The notes under the pieces were generated by a model. That model saw only the letters and a program-made list of their open reading frames with translations, searched no databases and had not been told where the DNA came from. Source: Thermoplasmata archaeon (GTDB taxonomy: Archaea; Thermoplasmatota; Thermoplasmata; Lutacidiplasmatales; UBA184). Taken from it: DNA of 21,547 nt. Made by a program: the position numbers and the translations under genes. The stretch spans positions 1-21,547 of the forward strand of contig JAKAPG010000009.1 in assembly GCA_021823085.1 (NCBI GenBank). Direction: 5' to 3'. Below, one piece after another: positions 1 to 6,905 of the stretch. Numbering within the stretch: position 1 is the stretch's first letter; each line of letters starts with the position of its first letter.

Positions 1-151
1 CTAGTCCGCGGTCCGGGCACGATGCCAGCCCTCGGCCGCCGGGGTCCGCGTGGTCCTCGCTCGATTGGGCGAGAACGCGCCGATCATCGGGGCCGCTTGC
101 GTCGCGCGAGAGCAGAGCCGGCCCGGCTAGCGCGGCGGGCCCGAGGGACGC
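1..151. other. Non-coding edge downstream of the ABC operon
   Basis: This 151-base edge lies 3' of the ABC ATPase stop codon. I see no reading frame with family-like content. A short G+C-rich inverted repeat (GCCCG at 121-125, CGGGC at 136-140) could be a 3'-end stem for the minus-strand operon, but such stems are common by chance at this base composition and there is no T-run after it. Confidence 0.4.
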
Positions 152-1096
152 TCAGTCCTCTGCGAGGTGGGTCGCCCCGGTCGGTCCGCCCCCGATGAGT
201 TCGAGGTAGGCGTCCTCGAGAGTGAGCGTCGAACTCGCGTAGGATATGACCGGCCCGATCCCGACGCACCGGCGGAGGATCTCCGGACGCGCCTCGCGCC
301 TTCCGGCGTAGTTGATCCGCAGCTTCGTGGGGGAGAGCGGGAGGACGGATCGGACCAGGTCCGCGATCGGAGCCAACTGATCCGGAGGGACCGGGACCGC
401 GAATTCGATGTCGACCTCCGTGTCGACCGAGCGCTTCGCAATCACCTCAACGGTCTCGTTCAGGAGGATCTTCCCGTGGTTGATGAAGACCGCTCGGTCA
501 CAGACCTCCGTCACCTCGCTGAGCAGGTGGGAGCTCATCAGGATCAGCCGGTCGCGTTTCAGCTTCAGCAGGAGGTTGCGGATCGTGATCCGCTCGGCGG
601 GGTCGAGGCCGCTCGTAGGCTCGTCCAGCACGATCACGTCCGGATCGCTCAGCAGCGACGCAGCGATCACGACCCGCTGCCGCTGACCCTTGCTGAGGGC
701 GCCCGATTTCCGGTCGAGGGGAGGGAGGTCCAGGTCGGCCGCTAGCTCCTTGATTCGCGCGCGGGCATCCTGCGCAGGCATCCCGCGGAAGGCAGCGACC
801 ATCTCGAGGGTCACCCGACCGGTTTGCCACGGATAGGGTTCGGGGGATTCGATCACGGATCCGACGTCCCATAGGGCCCGCTTGGGATCCGTACCAACAT
901 CCACGCCGTTGAGGAAGGCACGGCCGGCCGTCGGCCGAGCGAGCCCCGTCAGGAGCTTGAGCGTGGTGGTCTTGCCCGCCCCGTTCGGACCCAGATACCC
1001 GATCGCTCCGGCACCTTCGAACCTGAACGAAGCGTCCTCGAGCGCCGTGAAGGCTCCGTAGCGCTTCGTCAGCCCCCGTGCTTCGAGACTCGGCAT
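152..1096 (-). CDS. ABC transporter ATP-binding protein (ABC-2/drug-export type)
   Basis: The 314-residue protein is the cytoplasmic ATPase of an ABC-2 exporter and powers the permease encoded just upstream. Seen in the sequence: Walker A GPNGAGKT at residues 36-43, ABC signature LSKGQ at 134-138, Walker B VIVLDE at 154-159 followed by the D-loop, and the switch histidine H190 (SSH). The last 90 or so residues form the C-terminal extension usual for CcmA/NatA-like exporter ATPases. The ATG at 1096 was chosen because GGAGG lies 4 nt before it and the family's N-terminal pattern (LEARGLTKRYG) starts at once. It begins 8 nt after the permease stop, so the two form an operon. The substrate cannot be told from sequence; family relatives export drugs, lipids or peptides. 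Confidence in the family is high. Confidence 0.95.
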   Translation of the reverse strand: MPSLEARGLTKRYGAFTALEDASFRFEGAGAIGYLGPNGAGKTTTLKLLTGLARPTAGRAFLNGVDVGTDPKRALWDVGSVIESPEPYPWQTGRVTLEMVAAFRGMPAQDARARIKELAADLDLPPLDRKSGALSKGQRQRVVIAASLLSDPDVIVLDEPTSGLDPAERITIRNLLLKLKRDRLILMSSHLLSEVTEVCDRAVFINHGKILLNETVEVIAKRSVDTEVDIEFAVPVPPDQLAPIADLVRSVLPLSPTKLRINYAGRREARPEILRRCVGIGPVISYASSTLTLEDAYLELIGGGPTGATHLAED

Positions 1097-1104
1097 GGGT
1101 CCTC

Positions 1105-1911
1105 CTAGGTCTCCTCCCGATAGTAGAGGACATGGGCCACAATGTAGAACCCGACCGCGTACACGGCGCTGATCGCGGCCGCCTGCCACAGCGGCGGGGC
1201 CGCCGTCGCCGCAACTCCGGTCACTGCCGGAGCGACGGTCGTCGAGACCGTCCGCGCAGCATAGAGGATAGAGTACCACAGGACCCCGGGGCCCGCGAAG
1301 GATCCAAGCACGCTGTCGACGATGTTGAGTCCCACGAGCAGCACGATGATCGTGACGACCAGGCCGATGACCGGGCTCCGAGAGACAGCACTCAGGCAGA
1401 ACGCGAAGGACAGAACCCCGGCGGTGACGAGCATGGCCAGGAGGAACGATTCGCCGACGTTTCCCCACGGCACGGCCCCGAAGGAAAAGAATCCGACTCC
1501 TCCGATCAGCGCGATGACGTAGAACAGCGCTACGATCCCCCCGCTGACCAGCAGCGCTGCGGCGTACCGCCCCGATAGCAGGACGGAGCGCTTCACGGGC
1601 TGAGCGAGAATGTAGTAGCCGGTCTTGGTCCCGAAGTCCGTAGAGATCGCGTCGCCCCCAAAGAACGCGCCGACGACGATCGCGAGAAACGAGATGAAAC
1701 CGAGGATCGATCCGAGATAGGCAGGCGAGGTGGCGAATCCGGCGTGGCCGAACGCACCGCGGTGAAATGCGAGGTAGATCGTGATTCCACCACCGATCGC
1801 GAGGACCAGGCCGAGCATGGCCCAGAACCGGTAGGTGCTGAAGTAGCTGCGAGCTTGGGTAGCCACGGCGACCTTGAACTGGTCGAAGTCGGAGACGAGC
1901 TCTTGGGTCAT
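1105..1911 (-). CDS. ABC-2 type transporter permease
   Basis: The 268-residue protein is predicted to be the membrane subunit of the exporter whose ATPase follows it. Six hydrophobic segments are visible, at about residues 29-47, 65-85, 116-140, 155-176, 180-198 and 242-263, with a cytoplasmic N-terminus. The segment around residues 86-105 (GGDAISTDFGTKTGYYILAQP) is the amphipathic stretch typical of ABC-2 permeases that insert a large, slowly evolving loop after the second helix. The start is ATG at 1911, 22 nt after a TATA-like box, so the message is probably leaderless. It is the first gene of a two-gene operon. Assignment to the ABC-2 family is firm from topology and context; the transported compound is unknown. 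Confidence 0.9.
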   Translation of the reverse strand: MTQELVSDFDQFKVAVATQARSYFSTYRFWAMLGLVLAIGGGITIYLAFHRGAFGHAGFATSPAYLGSILGFISFLAIVVGAFFGGDAISTDFGTKTGYYILAQPVKRSVLLSGRYAAALLVSGGIVALFYVIALIGGVGFFSFGAVPWGNVGESFLLAMLVTAGVLSFAFCLSAVSRSPVIGLVVTIIVLLVGLNIVDSVLGSFAGPGVLWYSILYAARTVSTTVAPAVTGVAATAAPPLWQAAAISAVYAVGFYIVAHVLYYREET

Positions 1912-1932
1912 GGCCCACTATCGATTTCGACA

Positions 1933-1939
1933 GTATAAG
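1933..1939 (-). promoter_or_regulatory. TATA box of the ABC operon
   Basis: On the minus strand this reads CTTATAC, centred about 25 nt upstream of the permease ATG. That is the archaeal TATA-to-start distance, which implies transcription starts at or next to the start codon. This is an inference from spacing; there is no transcript evidence. Confidence 0.55.
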
Positions 1940-2784
1940 ACGGTTGTCTCGCCCGGTGGCCTCTCCTTCGTCGTGGGGCGTTTCCGGGATCACCCTCGGA
2001 GAACCTGCGCCGTAGTCCGCGGCCAAGGACAGGATCGCTCGCCCGGCCTCGACGCGGATGACTACGAAAGGTCGTACTCACCGCGACACGAGTCGGCGAG
2101 TAAGACCGACTCTTCGATGAGTCCTCCTTGAGCGGCGGGTCGAGAGCGCGCTGATCCGTGGCTTCCTTCGGGGAAAGCTGCCGTTGGACGTCCTCCACTC
2201 CTGCCTCCACGAAGTACTCCAGACCCCGGCGGCTCACCTCGATCGTGAGACGTTCCGCCTAGCCGCGGGAGATGGCACGCACCCCGTTCAAGATCCCGAG
2301 CCTCGGTCATCGCGAGTCACGGACTCGAGGAGCGTGCCCTCGACGGAGAGATCGAGGTCGGGGTCATGGTGCTGCCGGATCCGTGCCCCGGATCCTCGCC
2401 AGGAACGGTGAGAGGGCGCCCTCACCCGATCTTCACCACATCCATCTACGGGGCAAACTCCGAGAGGTCCTTACCGTTCAGCCGGGATCGTCGGTCGAGG
2501 GCGGTGGGTGAGCCCGGTCGTTCGAGGGCGAACTACGAGCGGGGGGTCCGAGCGGGGGAGTAACGGATCTTGCCACGCCGGGCTCCGCGATATCCAATAC
2601 CACCCGCGTGGGGCGCTGGACGTACTCGTGCTTGGATTGTCTACCTTCCGTCAATCCGCCACAAGAAGCGAGTGCGCCTCCCGTCCGCGCGGCCAGCTCC
2701 CTGGTTCCGGTGGGGACGGCTGCCGAGGTAACTCGACTCACATACGGTCGGAACATGATCAACGGTTCCGAGCGATGGGAACGG

Positions 2785-2792
2785 CTTTAAGC
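2785..2792 (+). promoter_or_regulatory. TATA box of vapBC
   Basis: CTTTAAGC is centred about 25 nt before the vapB ATG at 2813. The spacing fits a leaderless archaeal promoter. The operator palindrome lies between this box and the start codon, where a bound protein would block initiation. Confidence 0.6.
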
Positions 2793-2812
2793 ACATATGT
2801 CGATGCATATGT
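2793..2812. promoter_or_regulatory. Palindromic operator of the vapBC pair
   Basis: Two perfect 7-bp arms, ACATATG (2793-2799) and CATATGT (2806-2812), are separated by 6 bp and end directly before the vapB start codon. The site covers the expected transcription start. VapB antitoxins commonly repress their own operon by binding such repeats, so autoregulation is the likely role. The A+T-rich arms stand out from the G+C-rich surroundings. Confidence 0.65.
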
Positions 2813-3019
2813 ATGCCATCCCAGAATATCGCCGTTCAGAAGGCTGTTTACGACGCACTGAAGAAGGAACGAAGACCGGGCGAGAGCTTCACCCGACTCT
2901 TTGACCGCTTGCTCCACGAGAGAGGAACCCTCTCCGACTTGTGGAAGGCATGGGGGGAGAGAGGGATGGCCGCCGATCGGCAAGTTCTGGCGACCCTTCG
3001 GGGAGGACGTCGGTCATGA
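2813..3019 (+). CDS. VapB-type antitoxin (DUF217-like)
   Basis: The 68-residue protein resembles small archaeal VapB antitoxins of the DUF217 group. The N-terminal half (SQNIAVQKAVYDALKKER) looks like the short DNA-binding beta strand and following helix of this group, and PGESFTRLFDRLL matches the conserved block after it. The C-terminal part would wrap around the toxin. Its stop codon overlaps the start of the PIN-domain toxin in an ATGA, the usual antitoxin-toxin arrangement. The ATG follows an operator palindrome and a TATA box at leaderless distance, which supports both the start and autoregulation. The call is based on pattern and context; the family is fast-evolving. Confidence 0.8.
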   Translation: MPSQNIAVQKAVYDALKKERRPGESFTRLFDRLLHERGTLSDLWKAWGERGMAADRQVLATLRGGRRS

Positions 3020-3414
3020 AGGGGCTAGACTCTTCTGCGATCCTCGCGTTGCTGCACGGCGACCGTGCCATCGAAAGAACCCTGAGATCCTGGGCCGGCG
3101 AAGAAATCGCTACCTCAGAGCTCTGCCTGATCGAGCTCACCGCGATGCTCCTGGGCAAGCCGCCACGGATACGAGCTTCCCGGCTGGAAGCCCTCGCACG
3201 GCTCCGCCGGAGATTGAGCGTCCTGCCGGTAGATCACCGGGTGCAAGCTATCCTGGCGGCACGATCCGGCGCTGTCACCACTCCCGGGGCGCTGCAGATG
3301 GCGACGATCCTAGCAACTCTCGAGGCCGCGGGTTGTGACGAGGTGCTGACGGTCGGTCGGACACCTTCGCCAATAGGACGGTGGAAGCTCAGGGTGCGAT
3401 GTATTCGTGGATAG
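3016..3414 (+). CDS. VapC-like PIN-domain protein with degenerate active site
   Basis: The 132-residue protein has the length and layout of a VapC ribonuclease toxin. The first acidic residue is present (D5 in LDSSAIL), as is the second (E40 in LCLIEL). In normal PIN domains a third and fourth Asp follow, in motifs like DAxIAAxA and LTxDxxF. Here the matching places read GALQMAT (G91) and LTVGRTP (G114), so both acids are replaced by glycine. The fold is probably kept but metal-dependent RNA cleavage is doubtful. The start is ATG at 3016, inside the ATGA overlap with vapB; a start further upstream would overlap the antitoxin heavily. It may be a decayed toxin or a non-catalytic partner. Confidence 0.8.
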   Translation: MKGLDSSAILALLHGDRAIERTLRSWAGEEIATSELCLIELTAMLLGKPPRIRASRLEALARLRRRLSVLPVDHRVQAILAARSGAVTTPGALQMATILATLEAAGCDEVLTVGRTPSPIGRWKLRVRCIRG

Positions 3415-4118
3415 AGTCCGTAGAGTGCGTTGTATCGTTGTTACAGCTACCAAGACACGAAGCAATTGGCATGAAACCACCTATTGCCTGACGTGGATCG
3501 GTTTGCGAGGCCGTACACCGACTTTTGGTCGCCAGCGCCTCTTCCCCCCCACCCAGTAGCAGGCTCGGTTAATTTAGATAACACGTATCAGTAGTTGTGC
3601 TTGGTGCGTTATTATGAGACTGTAGTATATGTTACATCGCCCATGAAACCTTTCGAGGACGCCCGTCCTCCTGCTCTCTCTGACGTGGTGGCGTATAACT
3701 CCAGTTATACGGCGCCATTCCAGCCATGGCGCGACGTGTTATACATCTCCCTGCAGAGGACAATCATAGCCGGGCCCCTCATAGCCCGATTGGTAGAGAG
3801 GAGGATGCACCCACCGGTCCCTGGTGTCGCGCGCAGGCACCCAACCAAGACCAGGATCGACGAAGAGACTTCGCTGTCGACCCCCTGTCTCTCACACTCG
3901 GTTCGAGCCTTGTAGGTCCGCGAACCCACCCCAGGGAGTCGATGACGACCGACCTTGCGGGTTATCGTCTTCATGCAGACTCTGTAACCCTATTTGCGTT
4001 ATGCGGACGACGTATTCAACCTGAGACGGCCTTGGGCTCGGGTCAGGCGGGAGCCGGCGTCGCGAGAACAAGACGTCCTAAGATCTCGCCACTCCCACGT
4101 CGTCGCGAACATGGTGGA
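3415..4118. other. A+T-richer gene-poor stretch
   Basis: About 0.7 kb after vapC, clearly less G+C-rich than the rest of the window between about 3415 and 3800. Open frames exist but have no recognisable family and no supported start. The stretch holds a strong inverted repeat at 3692-3711, listed separately. The composition and the adjoining toxin-antitoxin pair suggest acquired or decayed DNA; this is inference. Confidence 0.5.
3692..3711. repeat. 9-bp inverted repeat, operator-like
   Basis: CGTATAACT and AGTTATACG are perfect complementary arms separated by CC. Arms this A+T-rich in a G+C-rich genome suggest a protein-binding site rather than an RNA hairpin. The nearest ATG downstream is at 3726, but the frame it opens does not look like a real protein. 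Confidence 0.5.
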
Positions 4119-4140
4119 ACTATATGCATATGCATATAGT
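4119..4140. promoter_or_regulatory. Perfect 22-bp palindrome, putative operator
   Basis: The site is fully self-complementary; its half-site is ACTATATGCAT. It contains the 9-mer ATGCATATG that also occurs in the vapB operator (2803-2811), and it likewise ends just before an ATG (4142). TATA-like sequence lies inside the palindrome, about 20 nt before that ATG. A dimeric regulator, possibly the VapB of this window, is the likely ligand; the link is inference from the shared word. Confidence 0.5.
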
Positions 4141-4141
4141 G

Positions 4142-4285
4142 ATGTGGATCGTGCGATCGCGGCAGGTCTGTAACAATCCCATGCATCCACGGCGACGGGG
4201 CCACAAGGGCGGTCAGGTCTGCGCAGAGTGCAAACACCTCGAGAGCGGACGCTGGCTGACGCAGGTCCGGATCCCTATGCGATAG
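4142..4285 (+). CDS. Candidate 47-residue Cys/His micro-protein
   Basis: An open frame of 47 codons starts 2 nt after the 22-bp palindrome and ends in TAG at 4283-4285. The product is basic and has a spaced Cys/His set that could bind one zinc ion: C10, H15, H21, C27, C30 and H32 (VCNNPMH and VCAECKH). The arrangement resembles small zinc-ribbon or HNH-like fingers but I do not recognise a family. Third codon positions are about three-quarters G or C, which fits the genome but is weak evidence because the background is also G+C-rich. The support is the Cys/His pattern and the operator-like site at the start. It could be a chance frame or a fragment of a lost mobile-element gene. Confidence 0.3.
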   Translation: MWIVRSRQVCNNPMHPRRRGHKGGQVCAECKHLESGRWLTQVRIPMR

Positions 4286-5128
4286 GCGAGGCGCAGGAGG
4301 CCGCGGGGCCCCCGGCTCATTCCGAGCCTGCCGAAGCCGCGACACCGGCACGTCCTTCGTACGCTGAGGGGCAAATCCGCGCGTGTCCGGGGACTCCCCG
4401 GAGGTCGTCCTTCACGGCGACGATATGCGAAGGCAACTACTCCGATCTCGAGGGCACGCGTCCCGCCCCCCCTTATCGTCGACGGTCAAGAGTACGTCGA
4501 CGGTGAGGGAGAGCCAGGAGGAGAGACCGGCCGGTCCGCCGAGAAGAGCGGGGAGAAGAGCGGGAACAGGACGAGGAAGTATCCTAGGACGAACACAACT
4601 GCCGGCGAAGGACCCGCCGGAACCGGTGCACGAGGGGCAGTGCGCCTGTGCGAGGAGTGGTCCCGGCCGAAGTGGCCCGGAAGTGCGGACCCTATCATCG
4701 CCCTTTGGCCGGTGGCGGCGAAGGTATGCGGTGTGATCGAGGTAACAAGAGTCGGTCGGAGGGTTCCTTGACGGTAAGACCGGACCGGAACATCCCGGCG
4801 ACCATGGTCCTCATTCCGAGAGAGTCGACGCTCGCCGGATCCCAAGGGGCCCCCATGCACTCCCGGGCACATGCGCTCGAGACGAAGGCGACTTGCTTGA
4901 GGAGAGGATGCCCAGTCCCGACCGGGCGGTGGGTCGGAGGACGCCGCTACGTCGTTCAGGATGCGGCGTGGGGTCCACCGAAACCCCGTCCGTGGGCTGG
5001 TCTGCGGGCGAGGAACTGGACGGTTGGCCACCCGCCGTCGAGGGTCGGTTCCGACGGGCCACGATTTCTCTATCGGAGCGAGAGGTTTCGCGATGCGCGC
5101 GAGGACCATGCTCGACGGGGCGCGAGCC
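4286..5128. other. Gene-poor stretch upstream of ilvE
   Basis: About 0.85 kb without a gene I can support. A 12-bp sequence, GAGAAGAGCGGG, is repeated in perfect tandem at 4541-4552 and 4553-4564. On the minus strand, a frame ending at 4486 encodes a hydrophobic stretch (AVVFVLGYFLVLFPLF) within a possible 70-residue product starting at ATG 4698. It has no promoter or ribosome site that I can see, so I leave it as a remark and do not call it a gene. Confidence 0.45.
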
Positions 5129-5134
5129 ATATAT
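5129..5134 (+). promoter_or_regulatory. Likely TATA box of the ilvE-cupin operon
   Basis: ATATAT in the context CCATATATCC is the only A+T-rich box upstream of ilvE. It would place the transcript start near 5155-5160 and give a leader of about 40 nt, which includes GGAGGA at 5175-5180, 16 nt before the ATG. That spacing is long for a Shine-Dalgarno site, so its use is uncertain. Confidence 0.45.
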
Positions 5135-5196
5135 CCCAATGCGCACATGCTCACGCGTTCACTCCCTAGCTCGGGGAGGAACCCGGACACAACGAG

Positions 5197-6147
5197 ATGA
5201 TCGCACCCAAGAGTCAGAAGGTCTGGATGGACGGGAAGCTCGTCGACTTCGCCCAGGCGAAGGTGCATGTCCTAGCGCACACCCTCCACTACGGAGTCGG
5301 GGTCTTCGAGGGGATCCGGGCCTATCCGACGTCCGACGGTTCCGCCATATTCCGTCTGCGACCCCACGTGGAGCGCCTCATCGAATCGGCCCGCTTCTAT
5401 CACATGCCCGTCAACTACACCCGGGAGGAGATGGAGCAGGCAATCCTCGAGACCCAGGCAGCGAACGCCATCGTGCCATCCTACATCCGACCGATCCTCT
5501 ACCGAGGGGAACCCGGCCTCGGTGTCAAGAACCTGAAGGGGAAGGTCTCGCTGGCGATCGGCGTGATCCCGGCCTCCAAGTACCTGGGAGCGGAATCCGA
5601 TGGCGGAGTCCGCGCGAAGGTCTCCCCGTTCCACAAGCCCCATTCGCTTGCGGTGCCCTCGTTCGCGAAGGCGGCCGGGAACTACCTCAACAGCTACCTC
5701 GCCGGCATCGACGCCCAGCAGGACGGCTACGACGAGGCGATCCTTCTCGATTCCCGCGGGTACGTGGCGGAGGGCACGGGGGAGAATGTGTTCGTCGTCC
5801 GTAACGGGGTTCTCTACACCCCCGGTCTACAGTCGGACATCTTGCTAGGGGTGACCCGCGACTCGGTCATCCAGATCGCGCGCGACCTCGGCCGAGAGGT
5901 GGTGGAGAAGACTCTCTCGGTCAACGAGCTTCTGAGCGCCGACGAGGCGTTCTTCTCGGGAACGTTTGCCGAGATCGCTCCCATCCGGGAGGTGAGCCAT
6001 TTCACGATCGGCGATGGTAAGGTAGGACCCATCACCAAGGAGGTTTCCAAGATGTACTACAGGGCAGTCCACGGCGAGGAGCCGCGGTACGCGAAGTGGC
6101 TGGACCCCGTCCCAGGACTGACCGCCGCCGTCCCTCGAAGCAAGTAG
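5197..6147 (+). CDS. ilvE: Branched-chain amino acid aminotransferase
   Basis: The 316-residue protein is a fold-type IV PLP enzyme that interconverts valine, leucine or isoleucine with their 2-oxo acids, using glutamate/2-oxoglutarate. It acts in the cytoplasm in the last step of branched-chain amino acid synthesis or the first step of breakdown. Seen: N-terminal LHYGVGVFEGIRAY (residues 30-43), the PLP lysine K158 in FAKAAGNYLNS (E. coli IlvE uses K159), EGTGENVF at 192-199, and the PLP-phosphate-binding region LLGVTRDSV and SGTFAEI. The length equals the family norm. The start ATG gives the expected N-terminus (KVWMDGKLV). A cupin gene follows after 12 nt on the same strand. D-amino acid aminotransferase or aminodeoxychorismate lyase belong to the same fold, but the length and the FEGIRAY motif favour IlvE. 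Confidence 0.95.
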   Translation: MIAPKSQKVWMDGKLVDFAQAKVHVLAHTLHYGVGVFEGIRAYPTSDGSAIFRLRPHVERLIESARFYHMPVNYTREEMEQAILETQAANAIVPSYIRPILYRGEPGLGVKNLKGKVSLAIGVIPASKYLGAESDGGVRAKVSPFHKPHSLAVPSFAKAAGNYLNSYLAGIDAQQDGYDEAILLDSRGYVAEGTGENVFVVRNGVLYTPGLQSDILLGVTRDSVIQIARDLGREVVEKTLSVNELLSADEAFFSGTFAEIAPIREVSHFTIGDGKVGPITKEVSKMYYRAVHGEEPRYAKWLDPVPGLTAAVPRSK

Positions 6148-6159
6148 GTCGGAACGCCG

Positions 6160-6486
6160 ATGCCGTTCCCCGTATCCATCCGAGCGCTCCCTAAGACGAG
6201 CCTGCTCGGTGTCGACGTCTACGTCCACGACAACGGAAGCTCGCAGGTCCTGTTCATGGAGCTGCCCGCCGAGCGAACCGAGGTGGTCGTCCCCACACAC
6301 ACCCACGACGTCGAGTGGGGCATCGTGGTCGAGGGCGAGGTCGAGATCACGGTGAACGGAAAGGCGGAGCGCCACGGCCCGGGGGCGACCCACCACATCC
6401 CGGCCAATGCCCCGCACAGCATCCGATTTACGCCCGGGACATCGAGCGTCCACCACATCGTGGGCCGGCGGGTGAACCTTCCCTAG
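6160..6486 (+). CDS. Single-domain cupin protein
   Basis: The 108-residue protein is a small cupin beta-barrel. Cupin motif 1 is visible as HTHDVEWGIVVEGEVEITVNG (about residues 47-67, with the metal-binding pair in HTH and the usual Glu) and motif 2 as HHIPANAPHSI (about 78-88). This suggests one bound metal ion. It lies 12 nt after ilvE and is probably cotranscribed. Members serve as isomerases, dioxygenases or sensors of small molecules, so the reaction cannot be named. Its stop codon overlaps the stop of the convergent VOC gene within the single word CTAG. Confidence 0.85.
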   Translation: MPFPVSIRALPKTSLLGVDVYVHDNGSSQVLFMELPAERTEVVVPTHTHDVEWGIVVEGEVEITVNGKAERHGPGATHHIPANAPHSIRFTPGTSSVHHIVGRRVNLP

Positions 6487-6905
6487 TCGGCCGGCCGTCC
6501 GGGCGCGCACGACGCGCTGTTCGGCGTATGCGCCGAAGGATCGGGCCTCCAGACGAGTTCGATCTTTATGCCGGCCGGTCCCCGCAGGTAGAGCGAGCGA
6601 GAGTCCGGCCGTTCCTTCTCCCCCGTGATGACGACCCGGGCACGCTGGACGCGGCTCTTGAGCCCGGTCCATTCGCTCACCCGAAGCGCAATGTGGTCGA
6701 CGCCGCCGACGGCCTCGCCGTCCTTCGCGGCATGGAGTCCCAGCACCTGGTCCCCGAAGAGGAGGTAGGCGTGGTCCCCGGTCTCCCCGAGTACGTCCAT
6801 GCCGAGTTGCTCGACGAAGAACCGACGCGACTTCGCGAGGTCCCGCACCCGGAGGTCGACGTGGTCGAAGCCCACGAGCCCGAACTCACGCGGAGGGGAC
6901 TTCAT
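6483..6905 (-). CDS. VOC (glyoxalase/dioxygenase superfamily) protein
   Basis: The 140-residue protein carries one vicinal-oxygen-chelate domain made of two beta-alpha-beta-beta-beta modules. The first starts at FDHVDLRVRDLAKSRRFF and the second at VDHIALRVSEW. Likely metal ligands are H15, H58, H71 and E116 (GIKIELVWR), the expected spread for this fold. The superfamily includes glyoxalase I, methylmalonyl-CoA epimerase, fosfomycin-resistance enzymes and ring-cleaving dioxygenases; the sequence does not separate them. I chose ATG 6905 because the domain begins a few residues later; upstream in-frame codons read as non-coding. The last 18 residues lie outside the domain. It sits 219 bp downstream of the acyl-CoA dehydrogenase on the same strand. 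Confidence 0.85.
   Translation of the reverse strand: MKSPPREFGLVGFDHVDLRVRDLAKSRRFFVEQLGMDVLGETGDHAYLLFGDQVLGLHAAKDGEAVGGVDHIALRVSEWTGLKSRVQRARVVITGEKERPDSRSLYLRGPAGIKIELVWRPDPSAHTPNSASCAPGRPAD

Larger units (their letters stand above)
1912..2812. other. Gene-poor intergenic stretch, possibly with decayed coding remnants
   Basis: About 0.9 kb between the divergent ABC and vapBC operons. No frame gives a protein I can recognise. Around 2310-2400 one plus frame reads like a coding fragment (GLEERALDGEIEVGVMVLPD) with G/C-rich third positions, but it has no start and turns to nonsense, so it may be a relic. Small inverted repeats are present: GAGTCGG/CCGACTC at 2090-2096 and 2106-2112, and CGAGTC-ACG-GACTCG near 2322-2336. 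The last 30 bases hold the vapB promoter and operator, listed separately. Confidence 0.5.

Noticed and set aside
152..2026. A 624-codon frame running from the ABC ATPase back through the permease region
   Set aside because: Only the last 314 codons are the ATPase; the rest is out of frame with the clearly real permease and Arg-rich.
2370..2400. Repeated CCGGATCC words near 2376 and 2389
   Set aside because: Two copies of a short palindrome in G+C-rich DNA; no array or symmetry beyond that.
2941..3414. A longer vapC start at 2941
   Set aside because: It would overlap vapB by nearly 80 bp and add 25 residues unlike any PIN N-terminus. The ATGA overlap at 3016 is the usual arrangement.
3595..3915. 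A 106-codon plus-strand frame with a slightly protein-like middle (VLYISLQRTIIAGPLIARLVERRM)
   Set aside because: No family, no promoter at the right distance, and the ends read as nonsense.
3726..4139. A 137-codon plus-strand frame after the 9-bp inverted repeat
   Set aside because: No recognisable domain, low-complexity Arg/Pro content, and it runs through the 22-bp palindrome. The nearby repeat alone does not support it.
4486..5268. A 260-codon minus-strand frame overlapping the ilvE start
   Set aside because: Most of it reads like a shadow: Arg/Pro/Ser-rich, no family, and it covers the ilvE promoter and start. Only its last 35 residues look membrane-like, which is not enough for a gene call.
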